A DNA stretch of 5,077 nucleotides from Sphingomonadaceae bacterium (GTDB lineage Bacteria; Pseudomonadota; Alphaproteobacteria; Sphingomonadales; Sphingomonadaceae): the NCBI GenBank assembly GCA_023384025.1, contig JAHDXX010000057.1, forward strand, positions 1 to 5,077, written 5' to 3'. Under the pieces are notes generated by a model, which was given only the letters and a program-made list of their open reading frames with translations, searched no databases and was not told the origin of the DNA. Of the stretch, positions 1-4,894 are shown in pieces (the stretch's first letter is position 1; each line of letters opens with the position of its first letter). Position numbers and translations under genes: made by a program.

Positions 1-1
1 A

Positions 2-412
2 GCGGTGCTCGCCGATGCCTCGATAGAGCAGGCCAGCCCCGAACGCTGGGCCCGCACCGTCGCCAATGCCGCGCGCGAATGGCAGGCCGACCGGGTGGTC
101 GCCGAAGCGAACCAGGGCGGCGCGATGGTCGCCAGCGTGCTGCGCGCCGCCGATGTCTCGCTGCCCCTGAAGCTGGTCCACGCGAGCAAGGGCAAGGTCG
201 CGAGAGCCGAGCCCGTGGCTGCGCTTTACGAGGCCGGGCGGGTGCGCCACGCGGGCACGTTCCCGAAGCTGGAGGACGAACTGTGCGGCTTGATGGCCGG
301 CGGCGGCTACGAAGGCCCGGGCCGCTCGCCCGACCGGGCAGACGCGCTGGTGTGGGCGCTCAGCGAGCTGATGCTTGGGCGGAAGGCGGGGCCGAGGATA
401 CGGCTGGGGTGA
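2..412 (+). CDS. Terminase large subunit, C-terminal nuclease part (5' end outside window)
   Basis: The reading frame is open from the window edge to the TGA at 410-412 (about 136 residues), so the ATPase domain and true start lie upstream. Phage/GTA large terminases pump DNA into the prohead and cut it with an RNase H-like nuclease. What is visible fits that nuclease: an acidic residue in the segment VVAEANQGGAMV (about 95-130) and the late motif SPDRADALVWAL (about 329-364), where the Asp of RADA is the usual metal-binding acid. The segment LVHASKGKVARAEPVAALYEAGRV between them is typical of the family. The first catalytic Asp is not in the window. The protein ends with a short basic tail. 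It is followed by the AT-rich cassette and then by the portal gene, its expected neighbour. The GC-rich codon use matches the portal and capsid genes. In the RcGTA scheme it would be g2. Confidence 0.9.
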   Translation, partial: AVLADASIEQASPERWARTVANAAREWQADRVVAEANQGGAMVASVLRAADVSLPLKLVHASKGKVARAEPVAALYEAGRVRHAGTFPKLEDELCGLMAGGGYEGPGRSPDRADALVWALSELMLGRKAGPRIRLG

Positions 413-450
413 GGAATAGCATGCTCGGAATACGCCCCAAGGCAATGAGA

Positions 451-479
451 TTGACTGCGCATAGGGTTAGCCCTACATA
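451..479 (+). promoter_or_regulatory. Sigma-70-type promoter of the inserted cassette
   Basis: TTGACT at 451-456 and TACATA at 474-479 are separated by exactly 17 bp, a near-consensus housekeeping promoter rarely seen by chance in such GC-rich DNA. Transcription would begin near 486-487. That leaves a leader of about 17 nt carrying the ribosome binding site at 492-498, or starts right at the upstream in-frame ATG at 486. A short inverted repeat overlaps the spacer and -10 element. The prediction is from sequence alone. Confidence 0.6.
462..475. promoter_or_regulatory. Palindrome overlapping the -10 region, candidate operator
   Basis: TAGGG (462-466) and CCCTA (471-475) form a 5-bp inverted repeat around TTAG. 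It covers the end of the promoter spacer and the first bases of the -10 hexamer. A dimeric repressor bound here would block the promoter, as in self-regulated toxin-antitoxin operons. The operator role is inference from position, and the arms are short. Confidence 0.35.
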
Positions 480-491
480 CAAATCATGAAC

Positions 492-498
492 GAAAGGG
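492..498 (+). promoter_or_regulatory. Ribosome binding site that favours the ATG at 504
   Basis: GAAAGGG lies 5 nt before the ATG at 504. The in-frame ATG at 486 has no purine-rich site before it and falls at the predicted transcription start. The Panacea fold normally begins about ten residues before the IANRILDI helix, which also suits the 504 start. Confidence 0.55.
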
Positions 499-503
499 CG
501 ACA

Positions 504-1004
504 ATGTCACGCGATGGCGCCCACGACCCAAGGGCTATTGCAAATCGGATTCTTGATATCCGCCAAGAGGCAGGGGAACCCCTGTCGATTATGCAGCTCA
601 TCAAACTTGTATATATCGCAGACGGCTGGGCGCTTGCTCTGTTGGGTAAGCCACTCGTTAACGAGGATCCCGAGGCGTGGCGCTATGGTCCAGTCTTTCG
701 CTCAGTGTACAATGCGTTTTCGGGTCTCGGCTCTAGGCCAATAGAAGGCCGTGCCTATGTGCGTGGGACGCAAATTCCGCTTTCCGAGGAGCTTAGCGAC
801 GACGAAGAAAAGATCGTTCGTATGGTAGTAAATTCCTACGGTAAGCTTTCTGCGTTTACGTTATCAAATTTAACTCATCAGGCTGGTACTCCTTGGAGCA
901 AAGCTTACGAGGAAGGTGCATTTACAGATTTGGATCTTGACGAGATCAAGCGTCACTTTGAATCATTGAAGGCGAAAAGGCTTGTCAAGAAAGCCGCCGC
1001 CTAA
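504..1004 (+). CDS. Panacea/SocA-type domain protein (DUF4065), likely antitoxin
   Basis: This 166-residue protein has the marks of the Panacea (SocA, DUF4065) family. A first helix IANRILDI (residues 12-19) is followed by the core MQLIKLVYIADGWALALLGKPL (30-51), then the EDPEAWRYGPVFRSVYNAF stretch (54-72), and late the LSNLTHQAGTPWSKAY motif (120-135). Known members are antitoxins that neutralise very different toxins (PanAT pairs). Caulobacter SocA also delivers its toxin SocB to ClpXP. The next gene overlaps it by 23 nt and encodes a membrane protein, the expected arrangement for a pair. Base composition is far more AT-rich than in the phage genes on both sides, with codons such as TTA that the neighbours avoid, which points to recent transfer. 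A start at 486 would add six residues. The domain call is strong; the antitoxin role is inference. Confidence 0.85.
   Translation: MSRDGAHDPRAIANRILDIRQEAGEPLSIMQLIKLVYIADGWALALLGKPLVNEDPEAWRYGPVFRSVYNAFSGLGSRPIEGRAYVRGTQIPLSEELSDDEEKIVRMVVNSYGKLSAFTLSNLTHQAGTPWSKAYEEGAFTDLDLDEIKRHFESLKAKRLVKKAAA
968..972 (+). promoter_or_regulatory. Ribosome binding site supporting a TTG start at 982
   Basis: GAAGG at 968-972, inside the end of the Panacea gene, lies 9 nt before TTG at 982. A second purine run, AAAAGG at 975-980, sits too close to be the main site. I see no well-placed ATG in this frame near the beginning, so TTG is the best start. A weak start codon in a coupled overlap would lower output of the second protein relative to the first. 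Confidence 0.5.
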
Positions 1005-1500
1005 ATCGGATGATCCTGATTTCCAGACGATCCAGGCAGCGGCTGACGCGGCCGGCGATCAAGCGAATCAAGAGTCCGCAGATGAAAAATTGCGAAAGCT
1101 TGAAGAGCGGATCGCGGAGATTGAGCCGCTACTAGAGCAACTGCAAGTCAATTCCCAATTAGGCACAAAATTAACAGACTACATTGAAGATCTGCGCGAA
1201 GAACAGAGATTCTTCAATCGGGCTAGGGTAGTTGTCGGAAGAATTGTGTTAGCCACAATAATTGGGATACTATCTCTTCTCGCACTATCGATATTCCATG
1301 CGAAGAGTCCGCTCCTATCCGCAAGCCCTATTGCGATAGCAACTTTTGTCGTCGGTCTTATCTCTGGAATAGCATTACTTTTGGGTTCGTTCACAAAAGG
1401 TGTTTTTCGGTCTACGGCTGAGAGACATGCCGACGGATATTTGCCGCCAGCCCTCGAGAAGAGCTTGGAGCTGTTGAATAAAGTAAACGGCAAAGGCTGA
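982..1500 (+). CDS. Coiled-coil protein with two membrane helices, candidate toxin partner
   Basis: I do not recognise this 172-residue protein as a named family. Visible parts are, in order: a polar, disordered-looking head rich in Pro, Asp, Gln and Ala (1-33); a charged heptad-like helix, likely a coiled coil (34-60); a second amphipathic segment ending in basic residues (64-87); a membrane helix around 88-105; a short loop; a second membrane helix around 117-137; and a polar tail (138-172). Basic residues just before helix 1 and after helix 2 suggest a hairpin in the inner membrane with both ends in the cytoplasm. It starts at TTG inside the Panacea gene with a 23-nt overlap, so translation is probably coupled. 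Some toxins paired with Panacea antitoxins are membrane proteins, so a membrane-damaging toxin is plausible. A phage exclusion protein or a small effector are alternatives. AT-rich composition with ATA and TTA codons matches the preceding gene and not the flanks. Confidence 0.7.
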   Translation: MSRKPPPKSDDPDFQTIQAAADAAGDQANQESADEKLRKLEERIAEIEPLLEQLQVNSQLGTKLTDYIEDLREEQRFFNRARVVVGRIVLATIIGILSLLALSIFHAKSPLLSASPIAIATFVVGLISGIALLLGSFTKGVFRSTAERHADGYLPPALEKSLELLNKVNGKG

Positions 1501-1514
1501 GTCCTTGTCGCTCT

Positions 1515-1529
1515 GCTCGTGATACGAGC
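1515..1529. repeat. Small hairpin after the cassette
   Basis: GCTCGT (1515-1520) and ACGAGC (1524-1529) form a 6-bp stem with a 3-nt loop. It sits 15 nt after the stop of the membrane protein gene and 31 nt before the portal start. No T-run follows, so I do not call it a terminator. It may be a pause or RNA-stability element, or chance. Confidence 0.35.
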
Positions 1530-1560
1530 GAAAGAACTTCCCACGAAAAAGGAGTAGAGG

Positions 1561-2730
1561 ATGTCCTTCCTCACCACGATCACCTCCGCCCTCAAGGGCG
1601 GGGGGCAGCCGCGCGTGCCTCTGGCGCGCGGGTTTGTTTCCCCTTGGGCGCTCGCGTTCGACGCGGGTGCGCCTGCCGGGCCGCGTCCGTTCGATTACAG
1701 CCGCTGCGTGCGCGAGGGGTTCTGTGACAACCCCGTCGCCCAGCGCGCGGTGCGAGTGGTGGCAGAGGGGGTCGGCAGCGCGCCGCTGCTCCCCGCCGAC
1801 CCCGCGCTCACCAGCCTGATTGGCGCGACCAGCGCGGGGCAGTCGCTGGTCGAGACAGTGGCCGCGCACCTGCTGCTCCACGGCAATGCCTATGTCCAGG
1901 TGGTCAAGGACGGGGCGGGCCAGCCGGTCGAGCTTTATGCCCTGCGGCCCGAGCGGGTCAGCGTGGTGGCGGGGCCGGACGGGTGGCCTGCCGCCTACCG
2001 CTATGCGCTCGCCGGGCGCTCGCTCGACATTCCGCTGGAAGACGAAGCCGGGTGGCCGGAGCTCATCCATATCCGCAGCTTCCACCCGGCGGACGACCAC
2101 TATGGCGCTGGCCAGCTCGCCGCCGCCGCGCAGGCCATCGCGATCCACAACGCCGCGAGCGAGTGGAACCGCGCGCTGCTCGCCAACGCGGCACGGCCCT
2201 CGGGCGCGCTGAGTTACGATCCGGGCGATGGCGCGGGGCTGACGGCCGAGCAGTTCGAGCGGCTGAAGGCCGAGCTGGCGCTCGCTTACCAGGGGCAGGG
2301 CAATGCCGGGCGGCCGATGCTGCTCGAAGGCGGATTGAAGTGGCAGCAGGTCGCGCTCTCGCCCGCCGACATGGACTTCGCCACCCTGAAGGCCGCCGCC
2401 GCGCGCGACATCGCGCTCGCCTTCGGGGTGCCGCCGATGCTGCTCGGGCTGCCGGGTGACAACACCTATGCCAACTACCGCGAGGCAAGCCGCGCGCTGT
2501 GGCGGCTCACGCTGCTGCCGCTGGCGGGGAAGATCCACGCCGGCTTGGCCGAAGGGCTGGCGGCATGGTTCCCGGATGCGGTGCTGGCGGTCGACCTCGA
2601 CCGGATACCCGCCCTGTCGGAAGACCGCGAGCGGCTGTGGGCCCAGGTTAGCGCCGCCACTTTCCTTTCCGACGATGAAAAGCGCCGCATGCTCGGCCTG
2701 GAAACACATAGCGCAGGAGACACGCCATGA
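1561..2730 (+). CDS. Phage/GTA portal protein, HK97 type
   Basis: This 389-residue protein matches the HK97-family portal, which forms the twelve-subunit ring at the capsid vertex where terminase docks and DNA enters and leaves. Visible family marks are: the early segment CVREGFCDNPVAQRAVRVVAEGVG with PLL just after; the LHGNAYVQVV stretch with LYALRPERV after it; IHIRSFHPADDHYGAGQL in the middle; and the hallmark AFGVPPMLLGLPGDNTYANYREA (287-309) followed by a helical C-terminal region. The length is close to the roughly 400 residues of GTA and HK97-like portals, so it looks complete. GGAG at 1551-1554, 6 nt before the ATG, supports the start. Its stop overlaps the next gene by ATGA. In the RcGTA order this is g3. 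Terminase should directly precede it, and here the cassette has come between them. Confidence 0.93.
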   Translation: MSFLTTITSALKGGGQPRVPLARGFVSPWALAFDAGAPAGPRPFDYSRCVREGFCDNPVAQRAVRVVAEGVGSAPLLPADPALTSLIGATSAGQSLVETVAAHLLLHGNAYVQVVKDGAGQPVELYALRPERVSVVAGPDGWPAAYRYALAGRSLDIPLEDEAGWPELIHIRSFHPADDHYGAGQLAAAAQAIAIHNAASEWNRALLANAARPSGALSYDPGDGAGLTAEQFERLKAELALAYQGQGNAGRPMLLEGGLKWQQVALSPADMDFATLKAAAARDIALAFGVPPMLLGLPGDNTYANYREASRALWRLTLLPLAGKIHAGLAEGLAAWFPDAVLAVDLDRIPALSEDRERLWAQVSAATFLSDDEKRRMLGLETHSAGDTP

Positions 2731-3035
2731 CCCGCGAAGAGATGCTCGCCCGCCTGATAGCGCAGGCCGACAGCGAGGGCAGCGACCTCGTCACCCTGCG
2801 CGCGATCGTGGAAGAGTCGAGCGAAGTCGGTGCGGCTCGCGCGCTCGCCCGCCTCGGCCTCGGCGACGAGGGCGCGCAGGACGATATCGACGAACTGCGC
2901 GAGCTGCTCAGCGCCTGGCGCCAGGCCAAGGCGAGCGCGTGGAAGGCGGCGGTCGAATGGCTGGTGCGCGGGGTGCTGGCGCTGCTGCTGGTCGGGATCG
3001 CGGTGCGGCTCGGCATGCCGGGGCTCTTGAAATGA
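2727..3035 (+). CDS. Small membrane-anchored protein in g3.5 position, DUF6127-like
   Basis: This 102-residue protein begins in the ATGA overlap with the portal stop. AGGAG at 2715-2719 lies 7 nt before the start. The first 75 residues are charged and helical, with an acidic middle (ARLGLGDEGAQDDIDELRELL) and then a WRQAKASAWKAAVEW helix. The end is one hydrophobic helix, about 79-98 (VRGVLALLLVGIAVRLGMPG), with almost nothing after it, as in a C-tail-anchored protein. I recall similar small proteins of Sphingomonadales annotated as DUF6127, but could not check this. RcGTA has a small gene, 3.5, at the same place. The role is unknown; anchoring head assembly to the membrane is a guess from the helix and the neighbours. 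Translation is probably coupled to the portal. Confidence 0.75.
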   Translation: MTREEMLARLIAQADSEGSDLVTLRAIVEESSEVGAARALARLGLGDEGAQDDIDELRELLSAWRQAKASAWKAAVEWLVRGVLALLLVGIAVRLGMPGLLK

Positions 3036-3042
3036 GGCTGGC
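3032..3042 (+). repeat. Left copy of 11-bp direct repeat flanking the REP-like insertion
   Basis: ATGAGGCTGGC here is repeated exactly at 3151-3161. This copy contains the stop of the small membrane protein and an ATG in the overlapping frame. The two copies bracket a 108-bp stretch holding the inverted-repeat element, which is the look of a duplication made on insertion. Confidence 0.6.
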
Positions 3043-3052
3043 CGCAACCCCT

Positions 3053-3142
3053 TCCGTTCGTGTCGAGCGGAGGCCGCAGGCCGTAGTCGAGACACCGCAA
3101 ACCCTGCGCGCCTGTGTCTCGACTATGCTCGACACGAACGGA
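3053..3142. repeat. REP-like bilateral inverted-repeat element
   Basis: The outer arms 3053-3068 and 3127-3142 are a perfect 16-bp inverted repeat. The inner arms 3084-3095 and 3114-3125 are a perfect 12-bp inverted repeat. The element is thus two head-to-head copies of one unit that begins CCGTTCGTGTCGAGC and ends TAGTCGAGACAC: 42 bp on the left (3054-3095) and 28 bp on the right (3114-3141). The left unit has 15 bp (3069-3083, with GGCC repeated around GCA) where the right has one base. Similar GTTCGTGTCGAG-type repeats are common between genes in sphingomonads, to my knowledge. It codes for nothing and folds into a strong hairpin in RNA. The right outer arm contains most of the protease ribosome binding site. 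Confidence 0.85.
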
Positions 3143-3143
3143 G
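3140..3143 (+). promoter_or_regulatory. Protease ribosome binding site, partly inside the hairpin arm
   Basis: GGAG lies 7 nt before the ATG at 3151. Its first three bases belong to the 16-bp arm of the REP-like element, so the folded RNA would hide the site. Ribosomes arriving from upstream could open it. Confidence 0.55.
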
Positions 3144-3150
3144 ATGAGTC

Positions 3151-3161
3151 ATGAGGCTGGC
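3151..3161 (+). repeat. Right copy of 11-bp direct repeat, at the protease start
   Basis: It is identical to 3032-3042 and forms the first codons of the protease gene. Together the two copies suggest that the ancestral operon had protease starting directly in the stop of the preceding gene. Confidence 0.6.
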
Positions 3162-3543
3162 AGGATACGCCGCATTGTTCGACGTGCCCGACGGCGCGCG
3201 CGACACGATCCGCCCGGGTGCCTTCGCTGCGACGCTCGCCGCACGGAGCGAGCCGCTGCCGCTCTACTGGCAGCACCGGCCCGAACAGCGGATCGGCTGG
3301 GTCGAGCAGGCTAGCGAGGATACGCGAGGCCTGCGGGTGATCGCCACGATCGACAACCCCGATAGCCGTTCTGCCCTCATGCTGCGAACCCATACGGTTA
3401 ACGGCCTCAGCTTCGGCTACCGCGCCCGCAAGGCCCGCCACACCCCGCAAGGCCGCGTGCTGGAGACCGTCGACCTGATCGAGATCAGCCTCGTCACCCA
3501 CCCGCTGCAGCACGCCGCGCGCGTGCACTTCGTTACCCCCTGA
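3151..3543 (+). CDS. HK97-family prohead protease (peptidase U35)
   Basis: This 130-residue protein has the compact prohead protease fold, a serine protease of herpes-assemblin type that trims the capsid protein and itself inside the prohead. Visible marks are: the opening GYAALFDVPDGARDTIRPGAF (5-25); the catalytic His region LYWQHRPEQRIG with His42; the catalytic Ser87 in NGLSFGYR; and the following DLIEISLVTHPLQHAARV, where Glu111 is in the usual place of the third residue. It is short for the family, ending just after the core with no C-terminal extension, but no essential part seems missing. The ATG at 3151 is chosen for the GGAG at 3140-3143 and because the fold starts at once. The 5' side carries the REP-like insertion. 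The capsid gene, its substrate, follows 23 nt later, as in g4-g5 of GTAs. Confidence 0.9.
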   Translation: MRLAGYAALFDVPDGARDTIRPGAFAATLAARSEPLPLYWQHRPEQRIGWVEQASEDTRGLRVIATIDNPDSRSALMLRTHTVNGLSFGYRARKARHTPQGRVLETVDLIEISLVTHPLQHAARVHFVTP

Positions 3544-3554
3544 CCCCCCACGAA

Positions 3555-3560
3555 AGGTGA
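3555..3560 (+). promoter_or_regulatory. Ribosome binding site that favours the capsid ATG at 3567
   Basis: AGGTGA ends directly against an ATG at 3561, too close for use, and lies 6 nt before the in-frame ATG at 3567. The second ATG is therefore the better start. Confidence 0.55.
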
Positions 3561-3566
3561 ATGCCC

Positions 3567-4712
3567 ATGGATACCGCTACCCCCACCGCACCCGTCATCG
3601 ACCCGGCCGAAGCCAGTTTCGACATCGTCGCCCGGCAGGACAAGACTGAAGCCGAGGTCGCCGCGCTCCGCACGGATGTCGACGAGGTGAAGGCCCGGAT
3701 CGACCGCGTCGCCCGCGCCGCCCAGCGCCCCGCCATTGGCGGCAGCGCCGACAGCCCTGAGGTGAAGGGCTTCATCGACGGCTATCTCCGGCGCGGCTCC
3801 ACCGCGGAGATCAAGTCGATCAGCGGCGCGGTCCCGGCGGATGGCGGCTATGCCGTGCCGCGCGAGATCGACGCGATGATCGCCCGCGAACTGACCGCGA
3901 TCAGCCCGATCCGCGCCATCGCCCAGGTGGTGCAGACCGGCAGCGCGGGCTACCGCAAGCTCGTCACCACGGGCGGCACCGCTTCGGGCTGGGTCAGCGA
4001 GACCGCCGCCCGCCCCGAGACCGCCACGCCGCAGTTCGCCGAAATCGCCCCGCCCAGCGGCGAGCTCTACGCCAATCCGGCGGCGAGCCAGGCCATGCTC
4101 GATGATGCCGGGTTCGACCTCGAATCCTGGCTGGCGAGCGAGATCGCAATGGAATTCGCCCGCGCCGAAGGCAATGCCTTCGTCAACGGCACCGGGGTCA
4201 ACCAGCCCGAGGGGTTTCTCTCTGCCCCCTTCGCCAGCACGGCCGACGGTGTGCGCCCGTTCGGCACGGTGCAGTATATCGGCACCGGCAATGCGAGCGG
4301 CTTCGGCGCAGCGCCTGAGGACACCTTGCTCGACCTCGTTCACACCTTGCGCAGCGGCTATCGCCAAGGGGCAAGCTGGGTGATGAACTCTGCCACGCTC
4401 GCCACGGTGCGCAAGCTCAAGACCGCCGACGGCGCGTTCCTGTGGCAGCCGGGGCTGGTCGAGGGGCAACCCGACCGCCTGCTGGGCTACCCCGTGATCG
4501 AGGCGGAGGACATGCCCGATCTTGCCGCAGGCGACACCCCGATCGCGTTCGGCAACTTCCGCGCCGGCTACCTGATCGCGGAACGCAGCGCGACGCAGAT
4601 CCTGCGCGATCCGTTCACCAACAAGCCGTTCGTCCACTTCTACGCCACCCGGCGCGTGGGTGGCCAGGTGCTCGACTCCAGCGCGATCAAGCTGCTGCGG
4701 GTCGAGGCGTAG
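3567..4712 (+). CDS. Major capsid protein, HK97 fold
   Basis: This 381-residue protein (383 if started at 3561) is the shell protein of the particle. Residues 1-60 form a polar head with a likely coiled coil (about 24-53, QDKTEAEVAALRTDVDEVKA), equivalent to the HK97 delta/scaffold domain that the protease removes. The mature part follows, with the hallmark AVPADGGYAVPREI (88 onward), then TTGGTASGWVSETAARPET in the middle. Further on are FVNGTGVNQPEGFL, the WVMNSATLATVRKLK stretch, LLGYPVIEAEDMPD, and a C-terminal YLIAERSATQILRDPFTNKPFVHFYATRRVGG region typical of phage and GTA capsids. The length is near the roughly 400 residues of GTA g5. The cut site is not evident by eye and probably lies between residues 55 and 90. 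The gene-free region after it carries a terminator, consistent with high separate expression. Confidence 0.95.
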   Translation: MDTATPTAPVIDPAEASFDIVARQDKTEAEVAALRTDVDEVKARIDRVARAAQRPAIGGSADSPEVKGFIDGYLRRGSTAEIKSISGAVPADGGYAVPREIDAMIARELTAISPIRAIAQVVQTGSAGYRKLVTTGGTASGWVSETAARPETATPQFAEIAPPSGELYANPAASQAMLDDAGFDLESWLASEIAMEFARAEGNAFVNGTGVNQPEGFLSAPFASTADGVRPFGTVQYIGTGNASGFGAAPEDTLLDLVHTLRSGYRQGASWVMNSATLATVRKLKTADGAFLWQPGLVEGQPDRLLGYPVIEAEDMPDLAAGDTPIAFGNFRAGYLIAERSATQILRDPFTNKPFVHFYATRRVGGQVLDSSAIKLLRVEA

Positions 4713-4739
4713 TCCAGGGGGCAGCCCTGAACCAGCCTG

Positions 4740-4836
4740 CTCCCCTCCCTTGAGGGAGGGGCTGGGGGTGGGTGTGCCGCGTTAAATCAAACGTCGAACC
4801 CCCACCCCCCTGCCCCCTCCCCTAGGGGAGGGGGAG
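4740..4836. repeat. 97-bp C/G-rich bilateral inverted-repeat element
   Basis: The left half has CCCCTCCC (4742-4749) pairing with GGGAGGGG (4754-4761), then G-runs to 4772. The right half has C-runs from 4799 and a perfect 22-bp palindrome, 4813-4834, centred on CCTAGG. The right half reversed resembles the left half, so this is a degenerate two-copy inverted element around an AT-richer core (4777-4798). It resembles dispersed intergenic repeats of sphingomonads, as I recall them. Each strand has four closely spaced G-runs able to form a quadruplex. No coding frame is credible here. Confidence 0.75.
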
Positions 4837-4868
4837 TTGAACACCGCTTGTACTCGTCGCCGTGAAGA

Positions 4869-4887
4869 CCTCCCCGTCCCGGGGAGG
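4869..4887. repeat. GC-rich hairpin before the terminator
   Basis: CCTCCCCG (4869-4876) pairs with CGGGGAGG (4880-4887) around a 3-nt loop. No T-run follows. It stands between the repeat element and the terminator and may help protect the 3' end of the capsid message. Confidence 0.45.
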
Positions 4888-4894
4888 ATACCCG

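Larger units (their letters stand above)
3032..3154 (+). other. Chance 40-codon leader frame through the repeat insertion
   Basis: An ATG at 3032 overlaps the stop of the small membrane protein (ATGA), and its frame runs to a TGA at 3152-3154 that overlaps the protease ATG (ATGA again). Its first four residues, MRLA, equal those of the protease because of an 11-bp duplication; the rest is translated repeat sequence. It is probably not a functional gene, but ribosomes could pass through it and reach the protease start, keeping coupling alive. It is best read as a remnant of the original protease start. Confidence 0.35.

Noticed and set aside
1515..1529. Hairpin after the cassette as an intrinsic terminator
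   Set aside because: The stem is only 6 bp and is followed by GAAAGAAC rather than a T-run on the + strand; the - strand side also lacks a suitable tract.
405..1560. Direct repeats marking the ends of the AT-rich cassette
   Set aside because: I compared the sequence after the terminase stop with that before the portal start and found only loose purine-rich similarity (GAGGAATAG against GGAGTAGAGG), too weak to call an insertion duplication or attachment site.
1375..2709. Long open frame on the - strand (444 codons) opposite the portal gene
   Set aside because: It is the antisense of a clear portal gene in GC-rich DNA, where such frames arise freely. Its protein is a low-complexity mix of Arg, Gly and Ala with no recognisable motif, and it runs across the boundary with the AT-rich cassette.
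3053..3142. CRISPR-like repeats
   Set aside because: There are only two units, in inverted orientation and unequal in length. This is a palindromic intergenic element, not a direct-repeat array with spacers.
2456..3154. Frame of 232 codons overlapping portal and the small membrane protein
   Set aside because: It is an alternate frame through two real genes with Arg/Ala-rich content. Only its last 40 codons, from the ATG at 3032, are of interest as a leader frame.
3417..4637. Long open frame on the - strand (406 codons) opposite the capsid gene
   Set aside because: It is antisense to an unmistakable capsid gene. The translation is rich in Gly, Ala, Arg and Asp-Arg repeats and shows no family marks.
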